Shown piece by piece: positions 34,521 to 45,382 of a DNA stretch of 64,000 bases (the stretch's first letter is position 1; each line of letters starts with the position of its first letter). A program made the position numbers and the translations under genes. The notes under the pieces were generated by a model that searched no databases, was not told the DNA's origin, and was given only the letters and a program-made list of their open reading frames with translations. The stretch comes from Ditylenchus dipsaci (Eukaryota > Nematoda > Chromadorea > Rhabditida > Anguinidae), in contig SADC01000910.1 of the NCBI GenBank assembly GCA_004194705.1, positions 248,001 to 312,000 of the forward strand, in the 5' to 3' direction.

Positions 34521-37500
34521 ATGTGTGACACGGGATTTTCTCAATTAACTCAAATGTCTCAGAGCTCAGCTCAGTGGAACAAAGAAAACCGACTTCTACT
34601 CATTGAAGAGCTGCAAAAACAGCCTTTGCTGTGGAGTGAAGATAATTATGGCGGAGTCCAAAGACTTGACGCCATTGAACGAATTCGCAAAAGCGTCAAC
34701 AAAATCCAAGGAGATCTTCCTTTTACACGTAAAATTTTATGTCAAAAATTTCGAATGATCAGACACAAACTTTAAATTTCAGATCGTCAAATTGCAGACA
34801 AGTTGAGTGATCTTATCTGTGCTTACAACAGTTTGGCTGACAAAATGAATAGAGACAAAGCAGCTGGTTTAGAAGTCAAAGAGCCGGAGTGGGAGTTTTT
34901 TGCTAATTTGAAATTTTTGGGAGGCCTGGATAGGGAGTAAGTTTTGATATAGTTAATACCTTTTTGATTGAATACAATTTAAGAGTAGAAGAAGAGTTGA
35001 GCTCCCAATCATTTGTTGAACAACAGTTCCCAAGCACTCTAGCGTTCTTCAAAAATATCGACCAACCTAACTCTCAGTCTAACCAGCTAGAAGAGGAAAA
35101 AGATGAGCAAAACGGTAGGTTATTTTTTGATGAAGATTAAAAAAACTATAGTCACGATTTAATTTCGCTAAATTCGATTTTATTTAGTAGATATATAGAC
35201 TACAAAAAGAATATCAAAACCCCACAAGTATAATTTTTCATTTCACTGTTACGCCTTTTGCAAAAAAGACGTTTTCTAATTCGGGCTTTTAAACGAATGC
35301 TAATTTTTTTGCTCGAAAATTAACCTTTCACAATTTTTTTGTTGCAGTCACCACAAAATCAACTCAAGATAAAGTTGAGTGGACTGACCAAGACCGAATC
35401 ACGCTAATCAAGGAGTACCAAAAGCATCCTCGTTTATGGAACACTAGCCACAGCGACTATCTTAAACCAACTGGTGCAGTGGGAGACATAAGGGCCCGCT
35501 GTAAGGCTAACAGTCTCTTGGCGTCTTCATTCAACAAGTTGCTGGAAAAACCCTATACTCGTTAATTGCTTTATTTTCTAAAAAGACAATGAATTTAAAA
35601 AAAAATATTTTCAGACCACCAAATTAAATCCCAGCTAAATGCTCTTCGCTTGCAATACAAGAAGTGCTTAAAAGAAGTGGAAAATGGAGGAAGCCAGCCT
35701 AATTGGCCTCTATTTCAACACCTGAAGTTTTTGGGAAATTTGAATACAGGGTAATTTAGACTTTTAAGATGTCTATGTTAACTTTTTATATTTTAGCCAC
35801 CTATCTGTGCCAGACACTCCAAAAGCACCAGAAAATTCACCGGATGAAAACGATGAAAATGGTGGTTCTGTTTAATTAACAAAATTTTTTATCATATTTC
35901 TAATTTTTTTCTTAGATGCAGACAATGACAACAATACAGGCGATGAAGCCAAGTGGAATTTCAAAAAGAATGTGCGTCTGATCAAGGAGTACGAGCGTCA
36001 CCCTCGCCTCTGGTCCCCTACTTATTCTGTTTACAACTTGCGCGAACACAATTGCGGTGGAGGAGTGGTTAAACGGTCGCAAGAGATTGAATTAATCATG
36101 GAGGCACTCAACAAGTTTGAGAAAAAACCTTTTACTTGTTAGTTGCTATTTTTTATCATCTTACCTTTATTAAAGGGAGCGGGTATATTAGGGGACTAGA
36201 TTTATTTTGAATCGTGGCTCAGTGGATAAGCATTGGTTTTTTTTGGCCGACCCCGCCTAGTGTCAGTATAGTTATTTTCAATTCTTTGACTAATATTTAG
36301 CGGTATTTGAGTCGCTGATTTCGAAAATGGCTTCAAATAGTCGAATGAATTTTAAGAATTGGTCTTAAAAGCCAAAGGAATTTGCGTGCCATTTGCGCAC
36401 CATTTTAGGCCATAAAACACTAGCGCTTGTCCACTGCGAAATGCATCAAAGAAATTTCCAGTCACAAAAATGGGCAATTTTTCCCGCTCACCTTAATTGT
36501 ATTTACCCTTACTATATAACTTTATTAATTGCCTTTTTCAAAAATAACCCTGTTACTTATCTACAAGATAAAATTATGAGATTAAACTAGGGGACAACTT
36601 GAAGTTTGAATTTTTTTCTAAACATGAAATTGCAGACACTCAAGTGTTACAACAGATCCGCCAGTTGCGCATGAAGTATCGCACCTATTACAAAACTTTT
36701 CTAGTAGATGGTAAAGAGCCAAAGTGGCGTCTCTTTAAGTATCTCAAGTTTCTTGATGACACTGTTGGCATTGCTGATCCTAAAGAAGTTATCATGTTAG
36801 CCACAAATCTATTTTTAAACCTCTGAAAATATTATTTTCAGCAAGCAAGAGCATATAAAACCAGTAGAATCGGAGCAAAACATTTCAGCCGTAACAACCA
36901 AGGATACTTCTCCTAGAACATCTAGACGTCGCTCCTCAATCTCTAACCAGCAGGACCAGGAAAAAGAGAGTCATTTGGTCAAGATACAACCGAGAATCTC
37001 TTCTTTTTTGTCTGTGGACAAATCTACTAATGGTAGTAGCACAGACTCTAATCCAGATGATGTTGTTTTCACTCAACCGCCTGCTAAAAAGAATAAACCA
37101 GAAGAGGAGAATGAAGTCTCTCAAAAAGATATTTCCGTACTCAACTTGTCCACTAGCACCGACATTTGGATTGAGGTAAAGCAATTACTGAAAAAAAATT
37201 ATATACCCGCGCTTTCTAGTATAAGGTGTTTACTAGTAATGCTTATATAATGCTCTGGCTCTCGCTCTGGATCCGCCGAGCCAGAGCTGGAGCGAAAAAT
37301 CGCGAAAATACATCACCGGTGAAATTTCAGGAGTTCAAGAAAGACGAGAACTATGGTCTCCGACCATCCACTAAACGAGCCTCCCTGGCTAGTTTGCAGA
37401 CGATTGTGAACAAAGATGGCACTCCCAGCAGTCATTTTGCTAGAAAATCTATTGAAAAGATGAAAAGATGGAGTGGAATGGGCAATTTGGCTAATACTAA

Positions 37501-38006
37501 CGGTGCCCACTCTGGACAAAATGTAGACAAGAACTTCAAGGACCTGCATATGGTTGAAAGTTTCTTATCAACTAACTGCACAGTGGAGTCGCCAGACATA
37601 GTGTTCGAAAGGACTTCTCGTCGACCAAGCATCAATCCTGTAAATACTAGCAATGTGAGTGGCAGTTCGGGTGATGCACACACTAGATTCGGTAAGCTAA
37701 TTTTAAATTTTACAAAGTCTTAGAGCCTATTGATGTAGCTGGCCCATTTTCGCCTTGGTCTCGTTCTGTTTCTAAAAGAAATAAAAAAATTCGCTCTTCT
37801 TCATTTATTTGTTGTAAAAATAAATAGATAAAAATAAATAGGCTATACATAGAGTTCTTTTCTAAAGTAACATAGCACAATTTATAGTGGAATTTGTGGC
37901 GGATGCTTTGAAGCGAATCTCTTCTGTCAAACCAAGTCGGATTGCTAGCACCAGAAAAATCATTAAGGATGCTTTGTTTGATGCGGAGTTTGAAGACGGC
38001 AAATAA
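34521..38006 (+). CDS. Protein with three MADF-like DNA-binding domains
   Basis: MADF domains are Myb/SANT-like DNA-binding modules of transcriptional regulators. Domain 1: exons 34521-34728 and 34783-34936 (NRLLLIEELQKQPLLWSED ... WEFFANLKFLGGL). Domain 2: 35347-35565 and 35615-35750 (RITLIKEYQKHPRLWNTSHS ... WPLFQHLKFLGNL). Domain 3: about 35916-36139 and 36633-36787 (NVRLIKEYERHPRLWSPTYS ... WRLFKYLKFLDDT). Acidic linkers at 34985-35113 and 35798-35860. A Ser/Lys-rich C-terminus spans 36842-37173 and 37331-37693, with a final exon 37888-38006 (VEFVADALKRISSVKPSR) that may be BESS-like. All three domains are cut by a phase-1 intron at the same spot (after P-F/Y-T). Nuclear location is inferred. 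AATAAA follows the stop directly. The introns at 36140-36632 and 37694-37887 show no gene. Confidence 0.75.
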
Positions 38007-39085
38007 AAATAGATTTATTTATTCAGTCCTATAGAAAAATTATCTCATGCAGATCCTGCAAATGATTAGATCAAATTTATAGGTGTTTTGCTGTAGAAGT
38101 GTTTCACTTTGTTCACTTATAAAATGTATCTAAAACTACCTCTTGAGTTTGGTTATTGCCTGCAAGTTTTTCGTCTGTTTTCGAAGAATTCGAAAATAAA
38201 CCAAAACTAAAAAGAGAAAGAAAAAAACGAGAAATGCTTAAAATAATAAGTGTCTAACCCACAACCAGAGGCGAAAAAAAATTCAAGGGGGGGGGGGCTA
38301 AAGCCTTCGACAAGTCATTTTACCCATACCGTTTTCGACTTTTATGGTGTTTTTTTAGTGAAATAAAAATTTCGGGGGGGGGGGGGCTTTAGCCCGGTTA
38401 GCTCCCCCCTGGATACGTCCCTGCCTACAACCCTACAACTATTTCACAGTGTCCGTGATTATAGATAATGTGTAATCATTTATTTTCATAGGAAAATTCC
38501 GATTTTCCCAATCGTTCTAAAAATGAAAACTGTTTTGCCAGTAAGATGCGCGGTTCCGCTATAACGCCACCCTACTTTCAAAAAGAGGTGGCGTTATAGC
38601 AGCGACCGCGGATCTTATTGGTAAAAAAAATTTATTTAAAGAGGGAGGGGTGTATCTCTCGTCCGTATCTGGTTCCGCATGTAAATCGTTTAAATCCAAA
38701 TTAAACCACATTTTGAGCTTGCTGGTTCGAATCTCTCTGATTGTAAACTTAATTTTCTTCGCAGTTTTTCAGTGATTGAGCTGAATTCATGCTAAAAAAT
38801 ATCGACGAATCGATTGGAAAGTTTAGATTTTCGGACAAAAGTCAAATTTCTATTCTTGGTTTTAATTGTAGCTTAGCTATTATACTTGTGGAATGATGCC
38901 TGATAATCTAGCTCAGTTCGCAAGACCCATACAATTATTTTTGTGAATGTCAAATAACATGTCAAAAAAATAAAGTTCACAACCATGAAGATTCGAACCA
39001 GCAAGCTTAGAAAGTGGTTCAATTTGAAGTTAAACGATTTCCATGCAGGACCAGATATGGACAAGAGATACACTCCCCTTTAACA
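38007..39085. repeat. Repeat block: G-tract foldback, Tigger-like MITE, tRNA-like foldback
   Basis: 38285-38410 holds two G runs followed by GCTAAAGCC and GCTTTAGCC. 38545-38615 has an inverted pair around GGTTCCGCTATAACGCCACC and GAGGTGGCGTTATAGCAGCG. 38645-39085 is a foldback with ends GGTGTATCTCTCGTCCGTA and GACAAGAGATACACTCCCC; both arms carry the B-box-like GGTTCGAATC or its complement. Confidence 0.55.
38090..38205 (-). other. Possible 3'-terminal exon, unassigned
   Basis: Minus strand: acceptor TTTTTAG at about 38206, then FGLFSNSSKTDEKLAGNNQT and a further 12 residues to a stop near 38120. It could be the cytoplasmic tail of the 7TM gene whose exons begin at 39747. There is no domain evidence, so it could be chance. 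Confidence 0.2.
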
Positions 39086-39746
39086 AATGACTGGTGAAAT
39101 TGTAATTCTTACAACATCTTGAACTAGGCGATTAATTTCGGCAAAACTTTCTAAAAATTAACGTAAAAAAGGTGTCAGATTCTAGGCGAGAACGAACTTT
39201 AAAGGATGTGATTAAGGGAGTTTCCACTGTATAGGTGAATTTAGCCTTGTTGTGATGTTTAATAATTATCTCATGTGTCAGCGGTGAATTTAAGTCAGTG
39301 AGATCGAACTTTTATTATTTTAGAATAAATTATCAACTAAAAAACGTAATTCTTTATGCACTTATATTATGGTATACTTCTGGCTCTCATGCTGCTCAGT
39401 TGAACACCAGTAGCTGTAACACGGGAAGATACTTGTGTAGTATTGAATTCTGGTCGGATTTCAAAAAACCGAAGTTGAAAAGTATTTTTGTATAGGCTAT
39501 AGTGCATAAAGCAGCATCTAGAGAGCTCATCAAAAATAAGTAGACATTTAAATTAATTACTATCTGAGCTCCCTAAATAAAACATAAAATTTTATGTAAA
39601 AATTACAATAACTAACACTAAAGAATAAAGAAAGAAAGGCTGGAATCACATCGAAAATCATTTCACAAAAATTGTAATTTTAACGATCCCATCACGCTGA
39701 AATGTTCAGCAAATGAGCTGTTGGATTTAAAAAGTTGATTCTTTAC
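39086..39746. other. No assigned gene
   Basis: A plus-strand frame at 39298-39495 has a hydrophobic start (NVILYALILWYTSGSHAA) that could be a signal peptide, but no supporting context. Exons for the last two helices of the 7TM gene were expected here and not found. Confidence 0.25.
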
Positions 39747-42253
39747 CACATTAGCAATCTTAGCGTTCATTAGATGGTAAAAGAAGAGTGAGCTTACAAT
39801 TAAGTTCATTGAAGCGAAAAATACTTTAATAGCTTGTTGTGTGTAGTTAATTATTTTGTTGAATAATGGCAAACATGGTCTGTTGGCTATTGGGTTATCT
39901 TCCGTTCCCAGCGGGTTACACACTTAAAAAATACAGAAATCACTTTTTATAAGTTTCCTGTATACAGTATTTGATTTGATGCGCCGACAAAGTGCTGATC
40001 TTATATATTTTATGGTCTGTTGTGTGTAGTTAATTATTTTGCTGGATATTCCCGTACTCAACTAGTAGGGTACCTTTTGGGGTACCCGAGGAACCAGAGA
40101 CCGGATTTGTGAAAATTTACCGGATTGGGTTCGGTATGCCGGATACGATCGGATTTCCTGATTCTATAACTGTATACTTTCTTGTATAATAAACGAGACA
40201 TTATACAGTTATCAACGTACAGTTCACCATACATTGCCCCAGTTGACTCTCTACATAATGTCACCCAAAAAGTTCGTTCCCGCCTTGCGTACGACACTTT
40301 TTTTAGTCTGATTTGTTAAGTATTTTGCCGAATATGATTCGTCAGTTTAGTGAGAAATATCAAAAGGATTCGGATTTTGCCGATCGTTTCTGAAAATTGC
40401 AGCAGTTTTGCCGTGAAGACCCGCGCCTCTCTACATAACGTCGCCTTATTTTCCAGAAAAAGGGAGACGTTATGTAAAGAGGCTCGCAAAACTGTTGCAA
40501 CTTTTAGAAACAATCGGCAAAATCGGAGTCCTTGCGATATTTCTCACTAGACTGACGAACTTAACAAATAGGCGGGAACGAACTTTTTGGGGTGACTTTA
40601 TGTGGAGAGTCGACTGTAACTGTAGAATTCCTCGTATAATAAACGAGAATTTCTTGAATTGAATTGGACCGGAATCCGACAGGATTTTTTCATTAGCCGG
40701 AAAAATTTTGGACCGGATTTGTGGTGTTGAGACAGGAATCGGAAACTGAATTCCAGACAGATTCTGGTCCGGTCATTAGCACGTTGCCGAGCTGCTTTAA
40801 CGAGTTTACATTTCTAGATCTCGAGTACTTATCTTAACTTAGTTTGAAAAATCGGCTCATTAAAGAAAATGCTTTTCTTTTTTATGTCGTTTGAAAGTTT
40901 TTATCTACCGTATTTTCTCTATTAAACGGGCCAGCCCGTTTATTTTTCAACCATACAAAGCTCGGAAAATTTTGAAGTCAATTTCAAGATTTTTGGGTGC
41001 TCAACCAAAATCTAGAAAGTGGAATCAGTAGAGCTCGTGGGAGTTCAGAAAACGCGAAAAACAGTTTTGCAAAATGTTTACTCTGGACTCAGATATAAGT
41101 CCTCAAAGTCGAAGGGGCCCGCTTATTAGAGAGGGCCCGTTTAATAGAGAAAATACGGTATATTCACAGGGTTATTCAAATATTTTAAGCCTTTTATTTT
41201 GGGCCTAACTTTTTTGTAGGCCAGATTTCAAAATTATGTAAAAGCAGATCGACTCAGGTGCGAAAAGCAATTTTTGAAAGCGTAATGTCAAAAATTCGAT
41301 TTTTTGCTAGGTACCTCTTGTTGTTCAAGCCTTGACCATCTAGAGACCATCCACAGACCAGCACCTACGAAAATCGTGTTTTTAATATTGTATACCAAAA
41401 AGTTTCTTTGCGAATCTGAGTCGATCTGCATTCACAGAATTTTGAAATTCGGCCTACAAAAAGTTATGCCTAAAAGACAAGGCTTAATTTTAATCGAAAA
41501 ATCGGCTTAAAAATTGGCTCAAGTACATTGCTACAATTAAGTTAAATTATTTAAATAACCATGTAGTTTTTAAAATATTTTTGAGAAAGCTGCTTTTTTT
41601 AAATTTTTGTCTCTGTTTAGCCGAGTTTCTTTTAAAACAGAGCTACAGATGCAATTTTAAGTAGATTAACAAAAAAACGGCCGTTACTTACATCGGAATA
41701 GCGAATACTACTTACATGTCTATTCAAAAATGTTTTGTAAATTCTCTTTTTTAATTATCAATCGTTACTTTTGGCATAAGGCCAAGCGATCATTACATTC
41801 AGCAAGCTAAACGAGTACAATAGCACCAATACTACTGTCTGCACTGTCCTTAATCTCTTTTGAACCCGAGGAGTGTACTTAAAATTCATCTTTAGAGCCA
41901 GAAATCTGTCCATCACTACGAAAAAGACTGTGCATGGACCTAAAATTATAAATAAGAAATTTAATTTAATTTTTTTTACCAGCCATGATGTAGTTGCCGA
42001 CCCAAAAACTCCACCAAGTATTGAGCCAGCCGCTAGCGTTAATCACTTCTGGTTTTATATAAACCACATTGTTGATAATATATTGGCTAAACAAGAAAAC
42101 AGAATTGTTAACCAAATGGTTGATCAAAAGTACGAGCATCGGTGTGGACAATCCGCCCTTTTTAACCAGCAAAAGGTGCGGAAAACGACGGTAGCAAAAG
42201 AGAAGAAATGAAACCAATGAAATGGTGATACACCAACATAATGGAGGCAATAT
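39747..42253 (-). CDS. Seven-transmembrane receptor, serpentine chemoreceptor-like, partial
   Basis: Three in-phase exons on the minus strand. 41980-42253 gives helices 1-2 and the start of 3 (PLCWCITISLVSFLLFCYRR, LLINHLVNNSVFLFSQYI). 41769-41939 completes helix 3 with VVMDRFLALK, in the place of the usual DRY/DR motif, then helix 4 (VQTVVLVLLYSFSLLNVMIA). 39747-39922 gives the second outer loop (CNPLGTEDNPIANRPC) and helix 5 (FFASMNLIVSSLFFYHLM). Exon junctions G|GT and A|TG restore phase exactly. Helices 6-7 and the start exon were not found. It resembles nematode serpentine receptors in short loops and the MDRF motif; the ligand is unknown. A 1.8-kb intron (39923-41768) is packed with MITEs. 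Confidence 0.6.
40240..40616. mobile_element. Tigger-type MITE (CAGTTGACTCTC ends), foldback
   Basis: Ends CAGTTGACTCTCTACATAAT and AGAGTCGACTG are inverted; arms contain AGTTCGTTCCCGCC / GGCGGGAACGAACT and GCCGATCGTTTCTGAAA / its counterpart. A partial copy starts at 54007 (CAGTCGACTCTCGATAAACC). Confidence 0.75.
40908..41158. mobile_element. Tigger-type MITE family W, complete
   Basis: Ends CCGTATTTTCTCTATTAAAC and GTTTAATAGAGAAAATACGG are perfect inverted repeats, with TA duplicated at 40906-40907 and 41159-41160. The terminal sequence resembles the end of the autonomous pogo/Tigger element at 1-1216. Confidence 0.85.
41175..41520. mobile_element. Foldback MITE
   Basis: Arms around AAGCCTTTTATTTTGGGCCT and GCCTAAAAGACAAGGCTT, plus inner AGATCGACTCAGGTGCG and CGAATCTGAGTCGATCT. 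No coding capacity. Confidence 0.6.
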
Positions 42254-42299
42254 CTGAAAGTCAAGCTGAAAAAAATCGTAAGAAAGACCTAGCTGTATA

Positions 42300-42815
42300 T
42301 TTTTTTTGGGTGGTATTTAATTTTGGCCGTAAACTCGAGCTGCAGTAAAATACTGAATTTTGGCCGTAAACTTTTGAATTTTGGACATAAACTTAAATTC
42401 GGACATAAATTATTGGATTGTGGTATAAATTTTCACGATTTAACCATGAACTGGCGTTGGCTATGGGCAATTGGTCCACAAAATGTTATATCATCTCCAA
42501 ATGCCGAACCAACTATACTTCTCAACCAGTCTTGGGCACGCCTGGATTTTATCAACCGCTACATCCACCATCCACCGGTTGATCGGTCATTGGTTGATAA
42601 CGCCGGTTGATTGGCCAAGACTGTTCTCAACCCAAAATCTCGTACTGAAATCAACTGGTTTATATTAAAATTCTATTTTGACTATCAAGAACCTCAATAT
42701 CCGATCAGTACCTGGATAGTTACGCATTCCGACGTGGTCGACACCGAATTTTCAAGAATTTTTTGAATTTTGGTCACAAAATACTTAATTCCGGCCATAG
42801 ATTGAACCAGCCTGT
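42300..42815. mobile_element. Foldback with GAATTTTGGCCGTAAACTT arrays
   Basis: The left end repeats TGAATTTTGGCCGTAAACT and shorter variants four times (42345-42430). The right end has GAATTTTGGTCACAAAATAC and TTCCGGCCATAGA (42763-42805). An inner inverted pair is built on AACCAGTCTTGGGC / GGCCAAGACTG. Frames inside are by-products. Confidence 0.5.
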
Positions 42816-43127
42816 ATTTAAATTATCCATTGATACAGTCATTATTTCACCGAACGAACAATAGATAGACAACTGACCCTTTATACATATATATACATTT
42901 TATTTATGTGCGCAATGTTTTTACCCGAAAAGTTTTTACCTACCTCTTTCGAACAAAAAAAAATCTCGCTGAGACACAATAAATTCAAAGAGAAATGAGC
43001 AAAACAAGTAGGGAAGTGAAAATGCTCCAGCCTGTATAAACCTTGAATATTATTTTATGATGGGTTTCACTGAATTATTCAACATTATATAGTAAAGCCC
43101 ATCAAAAGATAATATTCATGATTTTTA

Positions 43128-44225
43128 TGGTGCCATGGCATTTCTTCCAAAAGTCAGTTCGTCCAAAGTCAGTTCGTCCAAAAGTCAATTCGTCCAAAAG
43201 TCAGTTCGTCTAAATTGCAATTCGTCCAAATTTGAGCACAATGAAGTTCGTCAAAATATTAACCCATTGGTATTGATCCCCCTGCACCTAAGTACCGATA
43301 TTCAGGCTGCCAAATACTACCACCCTGGTGTTTATTCCTAAATGTAGTCACCTCAATACCATGCGTTTTTGACTACTACCTGAGTACTATACGGACTGAA
43401 ACTACTCGAGAACTGGGGTTTGGTAGGATATAGTACTTTTTATTTACTTTTTGCTGAATCCGAAATTTCGTATTCTGGAGGGGAAAACTTGTTTATAACA
43501 GGCTCCAGTTGGCCTTACTATTCACCCTGAAGCTTACTGCTCCATTAAAAACTACTTGGTCAGTAAAAAATAGCTTGCCACCACCGGGATTCGAACCTGT
43601 AATCTTTTAGGGGATTAATTTACGAAGGACCAATCTCATGTTACAGTGGCGAAAAGCTTATAAAACGGGTTTTTTGAGGGGTTTACTAAAGGGCGTATAA
43701 ACTTTTTGCGAAAAAACAATTGAGCGAATCAGAATCGCAATGTGATCAGATTAGTCGCTCAGAATCTCACCACCAAATATCGCGAACCACTCCAAATAAC
43801 CCTAAACAGTGTTTTGAGTTGTTGGAGCGGTTTAAGATAGTTTCGGATATTTGGTGGTGTGATTCTGAGCGATTTACCCGATCACATTGCAATTCTGATT
43901 AGCTTAATCGTTTTTTCGCAAAAAGTTTGTCCCCCCTTTACTAAACCCCCCTCCCCCTCCCACACCCCCCCCCCCCCCAAGACCAGATTTTATTGGAATT
44001 GGGCCACTCTGGCACGGGTTTCTGAGCGGTTGAAGTTATTGTGTGACCCTAAAAATGGGTTTTCCTCAAAATTTTGACTTGAAATTCAAATTTCGACGAA
44101 TTGAATTTTGGACGAACTGACTTTTGGAGGAATTGACTTTTGGACGAATTGAATTTTAGACGAATGAAATTTTGGACGATTTGTCTTTGGACAAACTAAC
44201 TTTTGAACGAAATGCCATGGCACCA
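43128..44225. mobile_element. Foldback element with AAAAGTCAGTTCGTCC arrays
   Basis: Terminal inverted repeat TGGTGCCATGGCATTTC / GAAATGCCATGGCACCA. Each end continues as 6-8 tandem copies of a 16-bp unit (AAAAGTCAGTTCGTCC at the left; GACGAATTGAATTTTG-like at the right). Flanks are similar but not identical (GATTTTTA, ATTTTATA), so a target duplication is uncertain. A family Y MITE is nested at 43640-44030. Confidence 0.7.
43640..44030. mobile_element. MITE family Y copy, nested
   Basis: Contains GGGTTTACTAAAGGGCGTAT, CAATTGAGCGAATCAGAATC and a mirrored counterpart ending in GGGCCACTCTGGC. A B-box-like GATTCGAACC lies at 43589, just left. Confidence 0.6.
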
Positions 44226-45035
44226 ATTTTATATTATTATTTTTACGACCCGACAATAATTTTTAATTATGTTGACAAACCCATTTCTCAACTCTATTTA
44301 AAATAATATTAAAAAAATTTCAAAGATTCTAAAGAGCGTTACCAATGCTGTAATATTGTTCCAATACGCTCGAATTACAGGAATTGTTGTGGTTTCAATA
44401 GATGACGGGGTTGAAACGATTAAAAGTTGTGAAAAGTTAGAACCAGAGGACATTATTTTCAGCAATGTTTTTTATTAAAAGAAAAATTAAGTTAGTTTCA
44501 AGCAAAACAACTATGCTAACCAAAACAATCATGTGTTTTCAAAATAAAATCTCTCACACACACGCCTACCTATTTTGCAGTTAGGTGTGATATTTTTTAC
44601 AAAAAGAATTTTTATATTACGTTTAGTAACACAAAAGAGCAATTTTTATTTGTTTGTTAATACTTCTCACACACATTTTTTCACAATACTTCAATAAAAA
44701 TGGTGATTACAGTAAAATCTCTCTAATAGACGCCTCCCCTCCCCCCCAGAGGCATGTTACTCACAGTGAGCCAATGACTAAAAAAATCGTTCGAATTTGC
44801 ACGTTTTTGAGTTACAAGTTGCTTTGTACAAATTAGGCTGTCTTTCGGCTCTAAATAATTCAGAAGTCTTCTTCATATCTATAGACTATCGTCGATTGAC
44901 TACCAACTATCGTCGATAAGCTCAAGGGCAAGCTGCTACTGACTGGTATAAATGACGAGCTCCAATGGCCGTCCATTCGCAGTGGATCCTAGATGCATGG
45001 GAATGCCTACCAATGAAGCTCATCATAGAGTCACA
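44226..45035. other. No gene seen
   Basis: AT-rich with short CA-rich stretches (CTCACACACACGCC near 44555). A scrap with a CTCTCTAATAGACGCCTCCC end lies near 44715 and may be a degenerate Tigger terminus. Confidence 0.35.
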
Positions 45036-45120
45036 GACCTGTGCATGGGCCGGCCCGGGCCTGGTCCGTGATTTTCAAATCCCGAGCCGGGCTCAAAATT
45101 CTCCGGGCCGGCCCGGAAAT
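45036..45120. mobile_element. Solitary hAT-like end with GGGCCGGCCCGG motifs
   Basis: Begins AGACCTGTGCATGGGCC and then repeats the self-complementary GGGCCGGCCCGG and CCGAGCCGGGCTC. No matching second end was found in the window. Confidence 0.5.
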
Positions 45121-45382
45121 GCTTGATCTGCAGTATACTCGAAAATTTCGCCATGTTTAAATACTCGCCTACAAGATTTTCACTTTTTTCATCTTTTTTT
45201 TTCTTCAACTTTCATCTTCTTTATACTGTTTTTTTATCAATTGTCGAACAATTATCTTTCTTGTCGGACTTTCCGGATTTGAATGGCGTTGCAATTATAG
45301 CTCATGTAGGAACCCGAGTTTAAGTCAGACTTGGTATTGGAGTCGGAGTTGGAGCATTGTTAGCTGAGCTAATAGAAGTAAT

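Noticed and set aside
39298..39495. Possible small secreted protein
   Set aside because: A hydrophobic start alone, in AT-rich sequence, with no homology, splice or polyadenylation support.
40063..40790. A further hAT-like element with CCGGAT-rich arms
   Set aside because: CCGGATTTGTG-type sequence occurs on both sides of the Tigger MITE, but I could not pair terminal repeats or find a target duplication.
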